This document shows positions 25,454-34,352 of a stretch of 64,000 nucleotides of DNA, in pieces. Positions within the stretch are counted from its first letter, which is position 1. Every line of letters begins with the position of its first letter. A model generated the notes under the pieces. It was not told the origin of the DNA and searched no databases. It saw nothing but the letters and a program-made list of their open reading frames with translations. The stretch spans positions 1,819,501-1,883,500 of the forward strand of contig NZ_CP061205.1 in NCBI RefSeq assembly GCF_015240255.1, written 5' to 3'. Source of the DNA: Kordiimonas pumila. GTDB taxonomy: Bacteria > Pseudomonadota > Alphaproteobacteria > Sphingomonadales > Kordiimonadaceae. The translations under genes were made by a program, and so were the position numbers.

Positions 25454-27862
25454 ATGACCGTGAAAGAAAAATTTGAAAGCATGGATTATAGCCCCGCCCT
25501 TGAGAGCCGTACGGCAGCGGACGAGTGGCTGAAGGCTAACAAAGGCAAGTTTGGCTTGTTTATTGACGGCAGCTGGATAAAGCCAAAGGGCGCGAAAAGC
25601 TTTGCGACCTATGCCCCCGCAACGGGCGAAAAGCTGGCAGATATTACAAGCGCCAGACAGGCTGATGTAGATGCCGCCGTGCAGGCCGCCCGCACAGCAC
25701 AAGGTAAGTGGGCAGCGATCGGCGGGCACGGACGCGCGCGGTACCTTTATGCGCTTGCGCGGCTGGTGCAAAAGCATTCGCGTATTTTGTCTGTTGTTGA
25801 ATCGCTTGATAACGGCAAACCGATTAGGGAAAGCCGGGATATCGATATTCCGCTTGTGGCACGCCATTTATACCATCATGCCGGTTGGGCGCAGCTCATG
25901 GACGAAGAATTCCCTGAGCATGAGGCCATCGGCGTTGCAGGGCAAATTATCCCGTGGAATTTCCCGCTGTTGATGCTGGCATGGAAAATTGCACCGGCCT
26001 TGGCGGCCGGTAACACTGTGGTTCTGAAGCCTGCTGAGTTTACATCCTTGACTGCCCTGATGTTTGCTGACTTGTGCCTGGAGGCAGGCCTGCCCAAAGG
26101 CGTGGTGAACATCATCACGGGCGAGGGTGATGTGGGCGCAATGCTGGTAGATGCTGACGTTGATAAAGTCGCCTTCACGGGTTCTACTGATGTCGGCAAA
26201 ACCATCCGCCGTGCGATTGCTGGTAGTGGCAAAAAACTAACGCTCGAGCTTGGCGGTAAATCCCCCTTCATCGTGTTTGAGGATGCGGACATTGACGGCG
26301 CTATTGAAGGGCTTGTGGACGCTATCTGGTTCAACCAAGGGCAGGTGTGCTGCGCGGGTTCGCGTTTGCTGGTTCAGGAAGGCATTGCAGAGGCATTTTA
26401 TACCAAACTAAAGGCGCGCATGGCAAAACTGCGCGTGGGTCACAGCCTAGACAAATGCATTGATATGGGCGCGGTGGTGGACGGTGTTCAGAAAACCCGT
26501 ATTGAGGAACTGATCGCAAAAGGCAAGGCAGAAGGCGCGGATGTGCACCACGCCCCGTGCGATATGCCAGCGGGCGGCGTATTTTATCCGCCTACACTGG
26601 TGACAAGCGTCGGGACAGAGAACACGCTGTATATAGAAGAAGTATTTGGCCCCGTGTTGACCGCTATCACGTTCCGTACGCAGGCTGAGGCCGTGGGGCT
26701 TGCGAACAACACACGTTACGGCTTGGCGGCAACTGTCTGGTCAGAAAATATTTCCCGCGCATTAGAGGTTGCCCCGGCCCTGAAGGCTGGCGTGGTGTGG
26801 GTAAATGGCACCAACATGTTTGATGCCGCCGTTGGCTTTGGTGGATACCGTGAAAGCGGCTTTGGCCGCGAAGGCGGGCGCGAGGGCATGCTTGCTTATC
26901 TGAAGCCAAAATATGAACGCAAGCTAAAAGAATGGAAGCCTATAGTGGTGCCAGCGGCGCTGCCATTAAAGGCAGGCACCGGCATGCCGGGGGTGGACCA
27001 AACAGCAAAGAATTATATCGGCGGTAAGCAGGCACGGCCTGACGGCGGCGACAGTGTGGTAGTGTTAACCCACAAGGGCGCGCATGCGGGCTTGGTGGGT
27101 GCAGGCAACTATAAAGACATCCGTAATGCGGTAGAAGCTGCCACAAAAGCACAGCCCGGTTGGGCCGCGAGCACCGCGCATCTGAAGGCGCAAATCCTTT
27201 ATTATATTGCTGAAAACCTGAGCGTGCGGGCAGGTGAATTTGCCGCGCGCCTTACGGCGCTGACAGGCGCGAGTAAAAAAGCGGCTGAGGTTGAGGTTGA
27301 CCTCTCTATCAAACGGCTGTTTTCGGCGGCTGCAATGGCAGACAAGCATGACGGTAGCGTGCACCAGCCGCCGCTGCGCGGTGTTGCAATCGCCATGAAT
27401 GAGCCTGTTGGCACACTTGGCATTGTGTGCCCTGACGATGCGCCATTGCTGGCGTTCATTACGCTGACGGCATTTGCTGTTGCAGCGGGCAACACGGCGG
27501 TTGTGGTGCCCAGTGAGCGCTACCCGCTTTTGGCGACAGATTTTTACCAAATTTTAGAGACTTCAGACGTGCCAGCAGGGGTTATTAACATTGTCACCGG
27601 TAAACGGGACGAGATGGCAACGCCGCTCGCGAAACATTACGGTATAGAAGGCTTGTGGTATTTCGGTAGCCGCGATGGCTGCGCGAATGTGGAAGCGCTG
27701 GCGGCAGACAATATGAAACGCACATGGCTGAATTATGGTATGGCGTATGACTGGGCATCAGACAAACAAATGGCGGCCCGCAGCCTGATGGACCGGGCAT
27801 CAGAAGTGAAAAATATCTGGGTGCCATACGGTGACGCCAATGAAGGCGGCAAGAGTTATTAG
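25454..27862 (+). CDS. ALDH16-type aldehyde dehydrogenase with C-terminal pseudo-dehydrogenase domain
   Basis: The protein has 802 residues. The N-terminal half is a complete aldehyde dehydrogenase: IIPWNFP at 165-171, general base in LELGGKSP (Glu about 265), catalytic Cys 299 in FNQGQVCCAGSR, EEVFGPVLTAITF and FGGYRESGFGREGG. From about residue 515 a second, degenerate copy follows (IGGKQARP..., EPVGTLGIVCPDDAPLLAF, GVINIVTGKRDE) that lacks the catalytic Cys and the ELGG motif. This two-domain plan is the ALDH16 family. Bacterial members keep the active Cys, whereas the human ALDH16A1 has lost it. It sits between deoC and DUF924, so oxidising DeoC-derived acetaldehyde is the likely role, inferred from context. 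Confidence 0.93.
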   Translation: MTVKEKFESMDYSPALESRTAADEWLKANKGKFGLFIDGSWIKPKGAKSFATYAPATGEKLADITSARQADVDAAVQAARTAQGKWAAIGGHGRARYLYALARLVQKHSRILSVVESLDNGKPIRESRDIDIPLVARHLYHHAGWAQLMDEEFPEHEAIGVAGQIIPWNFPLLMLAWKIAPALAAGNTVVLKPAEFTSLTALMFADLCLEAGLPKGVVNIITGEGDVGAMLVDADVDKVAFTGSTDVGKTIRRAIAGSGKKLTLELGGKSPFIVFEDADIDGAIEGLVDAIWFNQGQVCCAGSRLLVQEGIAEAFYTKLKARMAKLRVGHSLDKCIDMGAVVDGVQKTRIEELIAKGKAEGADVHHAPCDMPAGGVFYPPTLVTSVGTENTLYIEEVFGPVLTAITFRTQAEAVGLANNTRYGLAATVWSENISRALEVAPALKAGVVWVNGTNMFDAAVGFGGYRESGFGREGGREGMLAYLKPKYERKLKEWKPIVVPAALPLKAGTGMPGVDQTAKNYIGGKQARPDGGDSVVVLTHKGAHAGLVGAGNYKDIRNAVEAATKAQPGWAASTAHLKAQILYYIAENLSVRAGEFAARLTALTGASKKAAEVEVDLSIKRLFSAAAMADKHDGSVHQPPLRGVAIAMNEPVGTLGIVCPDDAPLLAFITLTAFAVAAGNTAVVVPSERYPLLATDFYQILETSDVPAGVINIVTGKRDEMATPLAKHYGIEGLWYFGSRDGCANVEALAADNMKRTWLNYGMAYDWASDKQMAARSLMDRASEVKNIWVPYGDANEGGKSY

Positions 27863-27871
27863 GAGTAAGGC

Positions 27872-28411
27872 ATGCGGTATGAGGATGTACTCTATTTTTG
27901 GTTTCAGGAAGCGGGCGTAGAGGCATGGTGGAAGAAATCAAAAACATTTGATGATCATGTGCGCCGCAGGTTTTTATCTGTGTATGAAAAAGCTGCTAAG
28001 GGCGAACTGTGGCAGTGGCGCGAAAGCCCAAGGGGGCGGCTTGCAGAAATTATTATTCTGGATCAGTTCCCAAGAAACATGTTTCGAGATACCCCAAAGT
28101 CATTTGCGACAGATTCGATTGCTCTTGTACTGGCACAGGAAGCTGTGCATGTGAAAGCAGACACTAGCCTAACGCCCGCAGAAAAACAGTTTCTCTATAT
28201 GCCTTATATGCATAGTGAAAGCCTAAGCACACATGATGTAGCCGTAAAGCTTTATTCAGCGCCGGAGCTGGTAAGTAACCTTGATTTTGAGCATAGGCAC
28301 CGAGACATCATTGCTCGTTTTGGTCGCTACCCGCACAGGAATGCTATTCTTGGCCGCGTCAGTACTGTTGAGGAAATTGCTTTTCTCAAGGAGCCGGGCA
28401 GTAGTTTTTAA
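27872..28411 (+). CDS. DUF924 family protein
   Basis: The protein has 179 residues. It begins YEDVLYFWFQEAG and contains WWKKSKTFDDHVRRRF, LAEIIILDQFPRNMFRDTP, FLYMPYMHSESLSTHD and FGRYPHRNAILGR, all typical of the DUF924 family (PF06041), a helical TPR-like fold with no established function. ATG 27872 has GGAGTAAGG just upstream and is 9 bp after the ALDH16 stop, so it is the third gene of the deoC operon. It is convergent with punA, 33 bp away. Confidence 0.88.
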   Translation: MRYEDVLYFWFQEAGVEAWWKKSKTFDDHVRRRFLSVYEKAAKGELWQWRESPRGRLAEIIILDQFPRNMFRDTPKSFATDSIALVLAQEAVHVKADTSLTPAEKQFLYMPYMHSESLSTHDVAVKLYSAPELVSNLDFEHRHRDIIARFGRYPHRNAILGRVSTVEEIAFLKEPGSSF

Positions 28412-28444
28412 GCGGCATATACTGAATTCAAAAAATTTCTAAAC

Positions 28445-29266
28445 TCATCCCACTTCCTGAATGAAGGCGCGCAGTAACTTATCGAGGTCTACTGCTGCTT
28501 TGGCACCGTATTCCATTGTCTCGTGGTGGGTTAGTTCGCCCGCAACCATCCCCGCAGCATAATTGGTGATGCTGCTGATGCCGCACACTTTCATGCCCAC
28601 ATGGCGGGCCACTAAGCATTCTGGCACGGTTGACATGCCCACGGCGTTTGCGCCCATGGTTCTGAAAGCGCGAATTTCGGCGGGTGTCTCAAAATTTGGC
28701 CCCTTTGCCATCAGATACACGCCTCTATGGAGCTTAAGGCCCAGCTTGTTTGCGCACTGGAAAAATACATCCGTTAGCGCTTTGTTCCATGCCTCTGACA
28801 TATCAGGGAACCGCACGCCGAAGCGGTCATCATTGACACCCACAAGCGGGTTAACGCCCGCAAAATTAATATGGTCAGTGATTGCCATCAAGCTGCCGGG
28901 GCCAGCGGCTTCATCAAGACTGCCAGCGGCGTTTGTTAGCACCAGTGTTTTAACACCGAGCGCCCAAAGAACCCGCACAGCATACCCAAGTTTTTCTTCC
29001 GGGTGGCCTTCATAGGCGTGTGCGCGGCCCTGCATGCAAATAACAGGTTTGCCTTCAAGGGTGCCTATCAGCATACGGCCAGCATGGCCTTGCACAGTAG
29101 GCTTTGGAAAGCCGGGCAGGTCAGCATAAGAAAATACTGTCGCATTCTCGACTGTGTCAGCAAGGTCATTCAGGCCGCTGCCAAGCACCATGGCAACCTT
29201 GGGAATAGCACCTTTGAACTGGGTTTTAATGTGGGTAGCGCAGGCCTGAACAGCTTCAAATGTCAT
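28445..29266 (-). CDS. punA: Purine nucleoside phosphorylase, trimeric type
   Basis: The enzyme cleaves inosine and guanosine (and deoxy forms) with phosphate to give the base and (deoxy)ribose-1-phosphate. The protein has 273 residues. Phosphate-binding VLGSGLNDLAD is near 27-37, and GRAHAYEGHP, LTNAAGSLDE, AKGPNFETPAEIRAFRTMGANAVGMSTVPE and ITNYAAGM cover the base-binding site. These are the signatures of the PNP/MTAP trimeric family (PunA/XapA). Third gene of the upp-phosphoribosyltransferase-punA operon, 23 bp after its neighbour. Its sugar product would feed DeoB. Confidence 0.95.
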   Translation of the reverse strand: MTFEAVQACATHIKTQFKGAIPKVAMVLGSGLNDLADTVENATVFSYADLPGFPKPTVQGHAGRMLIGTLEGKPVICMQGRAHAYEGHPEEKLGYAVRVLWALGVKTLVLTNAAGSLDEAAGPGSLMAITDHINFAGVNPLVGVNDDRFGVRFPDMSEAWNKALTDVFFQCANKLGLKLHRGVYLMAKGPNFETPAEIRAFRTMGANAVGMSTVPECLVARHVGMKVCGISSITNYAAGMVAGELTHHETMEYGAKAAVDLDKLLRAFIQEVG

Positions 29267-29289
29267 GATGGTTATCCCTTAGGGTGGTA

Positions 29290-29844
29290 TCAAATATCGA
29301 TTTCAGGCAGGTCAAGCCCTTTGAATTCGCGAATTTCGTCTTTGCTCATGTCAGCAAGCTCATGCGGGAACACGAGCCAGTCGTCTGTTTCATGGCAGAA
29401 AAAGTCTGGCGTTAGGTTTGTTACATTCCGCAAGGGCTTATAGAAAACAGTAGCTATTTTAATGGTCTCTGGCGTGTTGCGGCGGCAGCGTAGGTGCAAA
29501 TGTTCCACAATCGCGGCAATGGAGCGGCCACTATCAAACACATCATCAACAATAAGCAGGCTGTCTTCTGCGTTGATGTTTTTAATAATATATTCTAGTC
29601 CGTGAACTTTCACTTCTTTTTGCTGCTGCATTCCAATGTAGCTGGACGTGCGAATGGAGATATGGTCAGTATGGACACCGTAATAATCCATAATTTCCTG
29701 TACTGCGATACCGGTTGGGGTGCCGCCGCGCCAAACGCCGACAATAAACTTGGGGCGGAAATCACTTTGCAGGATTTTAAGGCCAAGCTGGAACGAATCG
29801 TCTAGCAGTTCCTGCGCAGTTACATACTTTTTTACAACAGTCAT
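29290..29844 (-). CDS. Purine phosphoribosyltransferase (hypoxanthine/guanine or xanthine type)
   Basis: The protein has 184 residues from the ATG complementary to 29842-29844. An open frame further upstream would overlap upp and has no ribosome binding site, whereas AAAGGGG precedes the chosen start. The type I PRTase fold is shown by FIVGVWRGGTPTGIAVQE and the PRPP-binding motif LLIVDDVFDSGRSI, followed by FYKP and the C-terminal DDWLVFPHE hood segment. The latter is typical of Hpt/Gpt enzymes, which make IMP, GMP or XMP from bases. It is 4 bp after upp and before punA, which supplies hypoxanthine and guanine. Exact base preference is not readable. Confidence 0.82.
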   Translation of the reverse strand: MTVVKKYVTAQELLDDSFQLGLKILQSDFRPKFIVGVWRGGTPTGIAVQEIMDYYGVHTDHISIRTSSYIGMQQQKEVKVHGLEYIIKNINAEDSLLIVDDVFDSGRSIAAIVEHLHLRCRRNTPETIKIATVFYKPLRNVTNLTPDFFCHETDDWLVFPHELADMSKDEIREFKGLDLPEIDI

Positions 29845-29848
29845 ATAG

Positions 29849-30487
29849 TTAAACCCCTTTAGTGCCAAACAGCCTGTCACCAGCATCGCCAAGACCCGGT
29901 ACTATATATGCCTTTTCATTCAGCTTTTCGTCAATGGCTGCTGTGATAATGGGTACATCTGGGTGCGCCTCTGTTAAGGCTTTTAGCCCTTCGGGTGCAG
30001 CCAGTAGGCAAACAAAGCGTACATCCTTTGCCCCGGCGTCTTTTATTTCCTGAACGGCGCGAATAGCGCTGTGGCCTGTTGCGAGCATGGGATCCAGTAT
30101 CACATTAACGCGGGACGCCGTGTCTTGCGGCACCTTGAAGAAATATTTGGTGGGCATAAGGGTTTCTTCATCGCGCGCGAGGCCAATTTGGCCAACACGG
30201 GCAGAGGGCACCAGCTCGAGCATGGGGCCAAGCAAGCCATCTCCCGCGCGCAGCACTGAAATGAAGGTTAGCTTTTTGCCAGCAAGTACTGGCGCTTCCA
30301 TCGTGCATACTGGGGTTTCGATCTGGATTCGCCCAAGGGGCAGGTCACGCAGGGCCTCATACCCCAGAAAAAGGCCAATCTCGCGCAGCAATGTTCTAAA
30401 CTCGGATGTGCTGGCTTCTTTTCTGCGTAACAAAGTTAGTTTATGTTGAACCAGTGGGTGATCTACAACAGTAACGGATTTAGTCAT
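29849..30487 (-). CDS. upp: Uracil phosphoribosyltransferase
   Basis: The enzyme makes UMP from uracil and PRPP. The protein has 212 residues, the normal length. Motifs are [54 protein letters not shown], the PRPP site [21 protein letters not shown] and [16 protein letters not shown] with the uracil-binding C-terminal loop. First gene of the three-gene minus-strand salvage operon. Divergent from the nucleoside importer, with a RutR-like site in the shared promoter. A uracil-responsive regulator would make sense here. Confidence 0.96.
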   Translation of the reverse strand: MTKSVTVVDHPLVQHKLTLLRRKEASTSEFRTLLREIGLFLGYEALRDLPLGRIQIETPVCTMEAPVLAGKKLTFISVLRAGDGLLGPMLELVPSARVGQIGLARDEETLMPTKYFFKVPQDTASRVNVILDPMLATGHSAIRAVQEIKDAGAKDVRFVCLLAAPEGLKALTEAHPDVPIITAAIDEKLNEKAYIVPGLGDAGDRLFGTKGV

Positions 30488-30558
30488 GTTATCGAGCCTC
30501 TGTGGAACCTGTGCTTCATCTTTTCATAGGGTGTGTTTTTGCAAATGTCGACTTAATC

Positions 30559-30574
30559 TTGACTAAAGTGTCAA
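30559..30574. promoter_or_regulatory. RutR-like operator between upp and the nucleoside importer
   Basis: TTGACTAAAGTGTCAA has perfect TTGAC/GTCAA arms and matches 11 of 14 fixed positions of the RutR consensus. On the minus strand its right arm reads TTGACA and could overlap a -35 box for upp. It lies 71 bp from the upp start and 92 bp before the BMP gene, so one site could control both directions. Confidence 0.55.
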
Positions 30575-30666
30575 AAGAGGTTGACGATGATCCTTTGCTC
30601 TGGTTCCTTAATGTCAAGATTTGGTGATACCATAAGCTAAATTCTATTTTCCTGGAGTGTTTAAAT

Positions 30667-31671
30667 ATGAAGAAATTATGTAAACGCCTAGGGCTTGGAA
30701 TTCTGCTAGCGACTTCAGGAATAGCCCCTTCTTTTGCCGAAGGTTTTGCCCCTGTACTTCTATACGATATTGGCGGCAAATTTGATAAATCGTTTAATGA
30801 AGCAGCTTACAGAGGCGCTGACAGGTTTACTGTAGAAACAGGCACGGCCTATCACGATTTTGAGCCAGCAAGTGAAACCCAGTATGAGCAAGCGCTTAAG
30901 CGGTTTGCACGCAAGAAGGCAAGCTTGATTGTTGCCGTGGGCGTTGGCTATTCGGTTGCAGTGCGTAATGTGGCTGCAAAATACCCTGATGTAAAATTTA
31001 CTGTGATTGATGCGGTGATTAATGCCCCCAATGTGCAGTCTATCACATTCAAGGAAAATGAAGGTTCATTTCTTGTCGGTATGATTGCAGCTATGAAAAC
31101 AGAAACCGGGGCAGTGGGGTTTATTGGCGGTATGGATATTCCCCTTATTCGCCGGTTTGAGCATGGCTACAGGCAAGGTATTCGCTATGTAGCGCGGGAC
31201 GATGTGAAGATTATAGAAAACTATGTAGGCACAACCCCCTCGGCATGGAATGACCCCATTAAAGCATCAGAGCTTGCCAGATCGCAGTATGCCCGGGGCG
31301 TTGATGTCGTTTTTGCTGCAGCAGGGCCATCAGGCCTTGGTGTTATTCAGGCGGCAAAAGAAAGCGGCAATTATGCGATTGGTGTGGATAGCAACCAGAA
31401 CCATGTGGCGCCAGGTACAGTATTAACCAGCATGTTAAAACGTGTAGACCTTGCTGTGTATAAAGCGATGCTGGCAGGTAAAAATGGCACATGGGCTGCA
31501 GGCCATACCGTGATGGACCTAGCGGCAGGCGGTGTAGACTATGCTGTTGATAGTAATAACGAGGCACTGATCACCGATGCTATACGAAAACGGCTGGAAG
31601 AGGCCCGGGCTAAAATTATCAAAGGGGAAATTATTGTCGGCGATGTTGAAGGCAGTAATACAAGCCACTAA
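30667..31671 (+). CDS. BMP-family nucleoside-binding protein of ABC importer
   Basis: The protein has 334 residues with a signal peptide ending SFAEG (about 25) and no lipobox Cys. The BMP/PnrA family is shown by VLLYDIGGKFDKSFNEAAYRGA at the ligand site, followed by VGVGYSVAVRNVAAKYPDVKFTVID, KENEGSFLVGMIAA, GFIGGMDIPLIRRFEHGYRQG and AAGPSGLGVIQAAKE. Relatives bind purine and pyrimidine nucleosides. It is followed by a double ATPase and two permeases with 0-4 bp gaps, a complete importer. ATG 30667 has GGAG 8 bp upstream. Confidence 0.92.
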   Translation: MKKLCKRLGLGILLATSGIAPSFAEGFAPVLLYDIGGKFDKSFNEAAYRGADRFTVETGTAYHDFEPASETQYEQALKRFARKKASLIVAVGVGYSVAVRNVAAKYPDVKFTVIDAVINAPNVQSITFKENEGSFLVGMIAAMKTETGAVGFIGGMDIPLIRRFEHGYRQGIRYVARDDVKIIENYVGTTPSAWNDPIKASELARSQYARGVDVVFAAAGPSGLGVIQAAKESGNYAIGVDSNQNHVAPGTVLTSMLKRVDLAVYKAMLAGKNGTWAAGHTVMDLAAGGVDYAVDSNNEALITDAIRKRLEEARAKIIKGEIIVGDVEGSNTSH

Positions 31672-31674
31672 TAT

Positions 31675-33240
31675 ATGATGACAACAGCAAGTGAACATAC
31701 CTTTGCTATTGAAACATGCGACCTTTCCAAAAGCTTTGGGGCCGTTAAGGCAAATGATCGCATAAGCCTGAAAATTAAAAAAGGTGATGTACACGGCATT
31801 GTAGGGGAAAACGGTGCTGGTAAATCGACACTTCTGAAAATGTTGTTTGGGTTTTACAGGCCTGATAGTGGCAGTATTCTTGTGAATGGGGATGACACAG
31901 AGTTTAAATCTCCCTCTGCTGCCATGAAACGAGGTATTGGCATGGTACACCAGCACTTTATGCTGGTTGAAACATTCACTGTTCTGGAAAATATTATTTT
32001 AGGGGCTGAGGGCAGCAGCAAGCTAGGCTTGGCAAAACAAAAGGCTCGCACTGAGTTATTGAAGCTTGAACAACAATTTGGGTTTAATCTTCCGCTTGAT
32101 AGTGTAGTGGCTGACTTGCCTGTTGGAACGCGGCAACGGGTGGAGATTTTAAAGGCACTATACCGTGGTGCTGAAATTCTAATTCTTGATGAACCAACGG
32201 CGGTTTTAACACCGCAGGAATGTGACCAGCTTTTTAGCCTGATCAGGCAATTGAAGGCTGATGGAAAAACCGTACTTTTTGTAACCCATAAGCTGCATGA
32301 AATTATGGCTGTAACAGATGCTGTCACAGTTATGCGGGCAGGGCAGGTTGTGTCAGAACATGTGACCGCTGAAACATCGGCCGAGGTACTGGCTGAATGT
32401 ATGGTGGGCGCAAAGGTAACACGGCAAGTGATGCGTGCGGGAACCAGCCATTATATTCCGCGCCTAAAGCTTGATGATGTTAGCATGATAAGCGGTAGCG
32501 GCAGTTGCGCGCTGAAAAACATATCATTTGAGGTTTCAGACGGCGAAGTTCTAGGAGTGGCGGGTGTTGCTGGGAACGGCCAAACAGAGCTGCTTGAAGC
32601 AATAACAGGTTTAAATACCATTTCGAGCGGTGTCATAACTTTTTCAGGAAATGTTATAGCGCAGAATAATGCAGCGCTAAGCCCTATTATGCTACGCCGT
32701 ATGGGGATGGCCCATGTAGCAGAGGACAGACAGAAAACAGGCATGGTGGAAGCCATGTCTGCGGAAGAAAATATTATTCTTGGCTACCAACGGGACATAA
32801 GTATTTCGCGCTTTGGTGTGCTACGTAAAAAAGCGATTGCTGAAAGTGCGATAACCTGTTTCGAAAACCAAGATGTGCGCCCCAGAAATACAGCCTTGCA
32901 AGCAGGGCGGTTTTCAGGGGGCAACCAGCAAAAAATTGTTATCGCGCGGGAGCTTATGCATGAACCCGTTTTGCTTGTGATCGGGCAGCCCACCAGAGGG
33001 GTGGATATTGGCGCCGTTACTAAAATTCATGACCAGCTTACGGCCCTTCGAAATGCAGGCAAAGCTGTGCTTGTTGTCTCTGCTGATCTTGATGAGCTGC
33101 TTGCCATTTCAGATCGCATCGCGGTTATGTCTGAAGGCGAAATAACCGGCATTGTTAATGTGGAGGATGCTGACGAGCAAACGCTGGGGCTGATGATGGC
33201 TGGTGAGCGCCTATCCAGTATTAGGAAAGGCTCTGCCTGA
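31675..33240 (+). CDS. Nucleoside ABC importer ATPase (two nucleotide-binding domains)
   Basis: The protein has 521 residues with two ATPase halves. The first has an intact Walker A (GENGAGKSTLL), Walker B ILDEPTAVLT and a switch His (VTHKLHE), but its signature is the degenerate PVGTRQR. The second has the degenerate Walker A GVAGNGQTELL, a good signature FSGGNQQK and VIGQPTRGVD where the catalytic Glu is replaced by Gln. This asymmetric pattern is normal for the NupA/YufO branch of sugar-like (RbsA-type) ATPases that import nucleosides. It starts 3 bp after the binding-protein stop, and its stop shares bases with the next gene. Confidence 0.93.
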   Translation: MMTTASEHTFAIETCDLSKSFGAVKANDRISLKIKKGDVHGIVGENGAGKSTLLKMLFGFYRPDSGSILVNGDDTEFKSPSAAMKRGIGMVHQHFMLVETFTVLENIILGAEGSSKLGLAKQKARTELLKLEQQFGFNLPLDSVVADLPVGTRQRVEILKALYRGAEILILDEPTAVLTPQECDQLFSLIRQLKADGKTVLFVTHKLHEIMAVTDAVTVMRAGQVVSEHVTAETSAEVLAECMVGAKVTRQVMRAGTSHYIPRLKLDDVSMISGSGSCALKNISFEVSDGEVLGVAGVAGNGQTELLEAITGLNTISSGVITFSGNVIAQNNAALSPIMLRRMGMAHVAEDRQKTGMVEAMSAEENIILGYQRDISISRFGVLRKKAIAESAITCFENQDVRPRNTALQAGRFSGGNQQKIVIARELMHEPVLLVIGQPTRGVDIGAVTKIHDQLTALRNAGKAVLVVSADLDELLAISDRIAVMSEGEITGIVNVEDADEQTLGLMMAGERLSSIRKGSA

Positions 33241-34352
33241 TGGCTTTGCAGGGCTCGCAAAAACTCCCTTTTTGGGCAGATGCAGTTTTGCTGCCATTTC
33301 TTAATTTGTTAGCAGCGTTTGCGGTTTCAGGCCTTGTTATTTTGCTGCTTGGTGAAGACCCTCTTGAGGCGCTTTCTATTATGTTTGAGGGTGCCTTTGG
33401 CTATGATGAAGCCATTGGTTACACCTTTTATTATGCTACAAACTTTATATTTACCGGCCTTGCCGTTGCAGTTGCGTTTCATGCCGGCCAGTTTAATATT
33501 GGCGGTGAAGGGCAGGCAATGATCGGCGGTGTTGGCTTAACGCTCGCGGTATTTGCTTTTGGTACAACTGCGCCGTTGCTAGCGGTATTGCTCGCTGTTG
33601 CTGGGGCTGCTGTGTTTGGCGCAGTGTGGGCTTATGTGCCTGCGTACCTGCAGGCAAAGCGAGGTAGCCATATTGTTATCACTACCATTATGTTTAATTT
33701 TATCGCTTCTGCTGTTCTTGCGTATTTGCTGGTGGGACCTCTTCAGCGCCCTGGCGGGCAAATGCCTGAAAGTGCAGACTTTCCTGACGGTGTAAGGCTA
33801 ACGCATCTGCATGAAATTCTAAATACGGTGGGCATTGGTTTTGAAGAAAGCCCGATGAATGTTTCTTTGCTGATTGCGCTTATCTGTGCTTTTGGAGTGT
33901 GGTTTCTACTTTATCGTACCCGCTTCGGTTATGAACTGCGGGTAAGCGGGGCCAACCAGAATACAGCAGCTTTTGCAGGCATTAATGTTCCCCGCATGAC
34001 AATTTATGCAATGATGCTGTCGGGTGCGCTTGCTGGTATGATGGGCCTTAACGAGCTGCTTGGCGAGCAGCTAAGGTTGCTTGGTAACTTTACTCTTGGT
34101 TACGGCTTTGTGGGGATTGCCGTTGCCTTTATGGGGCGTAATCACCCTGTTGGTATTGTATTAGCGGCGGTTTTGTTTGGCGCCCTTTATCAAGGCGGTG
34201 CCGAGCTTGCGTTCGAAATGCCCGCTATTAGTCGTGACCTTATTGTGTTGGTACAAGGACTGGTTATTTTGTTTGCCGGAGCAATGGAACATATGTTCCG
34301 CACCCCGGTTGAACGGTTTTTTCATATGCTTAGTATCAAGAGGGCAGACTGA
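33240..34352 (+). CDS. Nucleoside ABC importer permease 1
   Basis: The protein has 370 residues and about 8-10 membrane segments. AFHAGQFNIGGEGQAMIGG and the loop YRTRFGYELRVSGANQNTAAFAGI, which contacts the ATPase, are typical of YufP/NupB-like permeases in the branched-chain/sugar permease superfamily. ATG 33240 overlaps the ATPase stop by one base, and its own stop overlaps the second permease, so the subunits are translationally coupled. Confidence 0.92.
   Translation: MALQGSQKLPFWADAVLLPFLNLLAAFAVSGLVILLLGEDPLEALSIMFEGAFGYDEAIGYTFYYATNFIFTGLAVAVAFHAGQFNIGGEGQAMIGGVGLTLAVFAFGTTAPLLAVLLAVAGAAVFGAVWAYVPAYLQAKRGSHIVITTIMFNFIASAVLAYLLVGPLQRPGGQMPESADFPDGVRLTHLHEILNTVGIGFEESPMNVSLLIALICAFGVWFLLYRTRFGYELRVSGANQNTAAFAGINVPRMTIYAMMLSGALAGMMGLNELLGEQLRLLGNFTLGYGFVGIAVAFMGRNHPVGIVLAAVLFGALYQGGAELAFEMPAISRDLIVLVQGLVILFAGAMEHMFRTPVERFFHMLSIKRAD

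Noticed and set aside
25292-25867. Minus-strand open frame of 191 codons over deoC and ALDH16
   Set aside because: Lies antisense to two well-supported enzymes, with unlikely composition and no homology I recognise.
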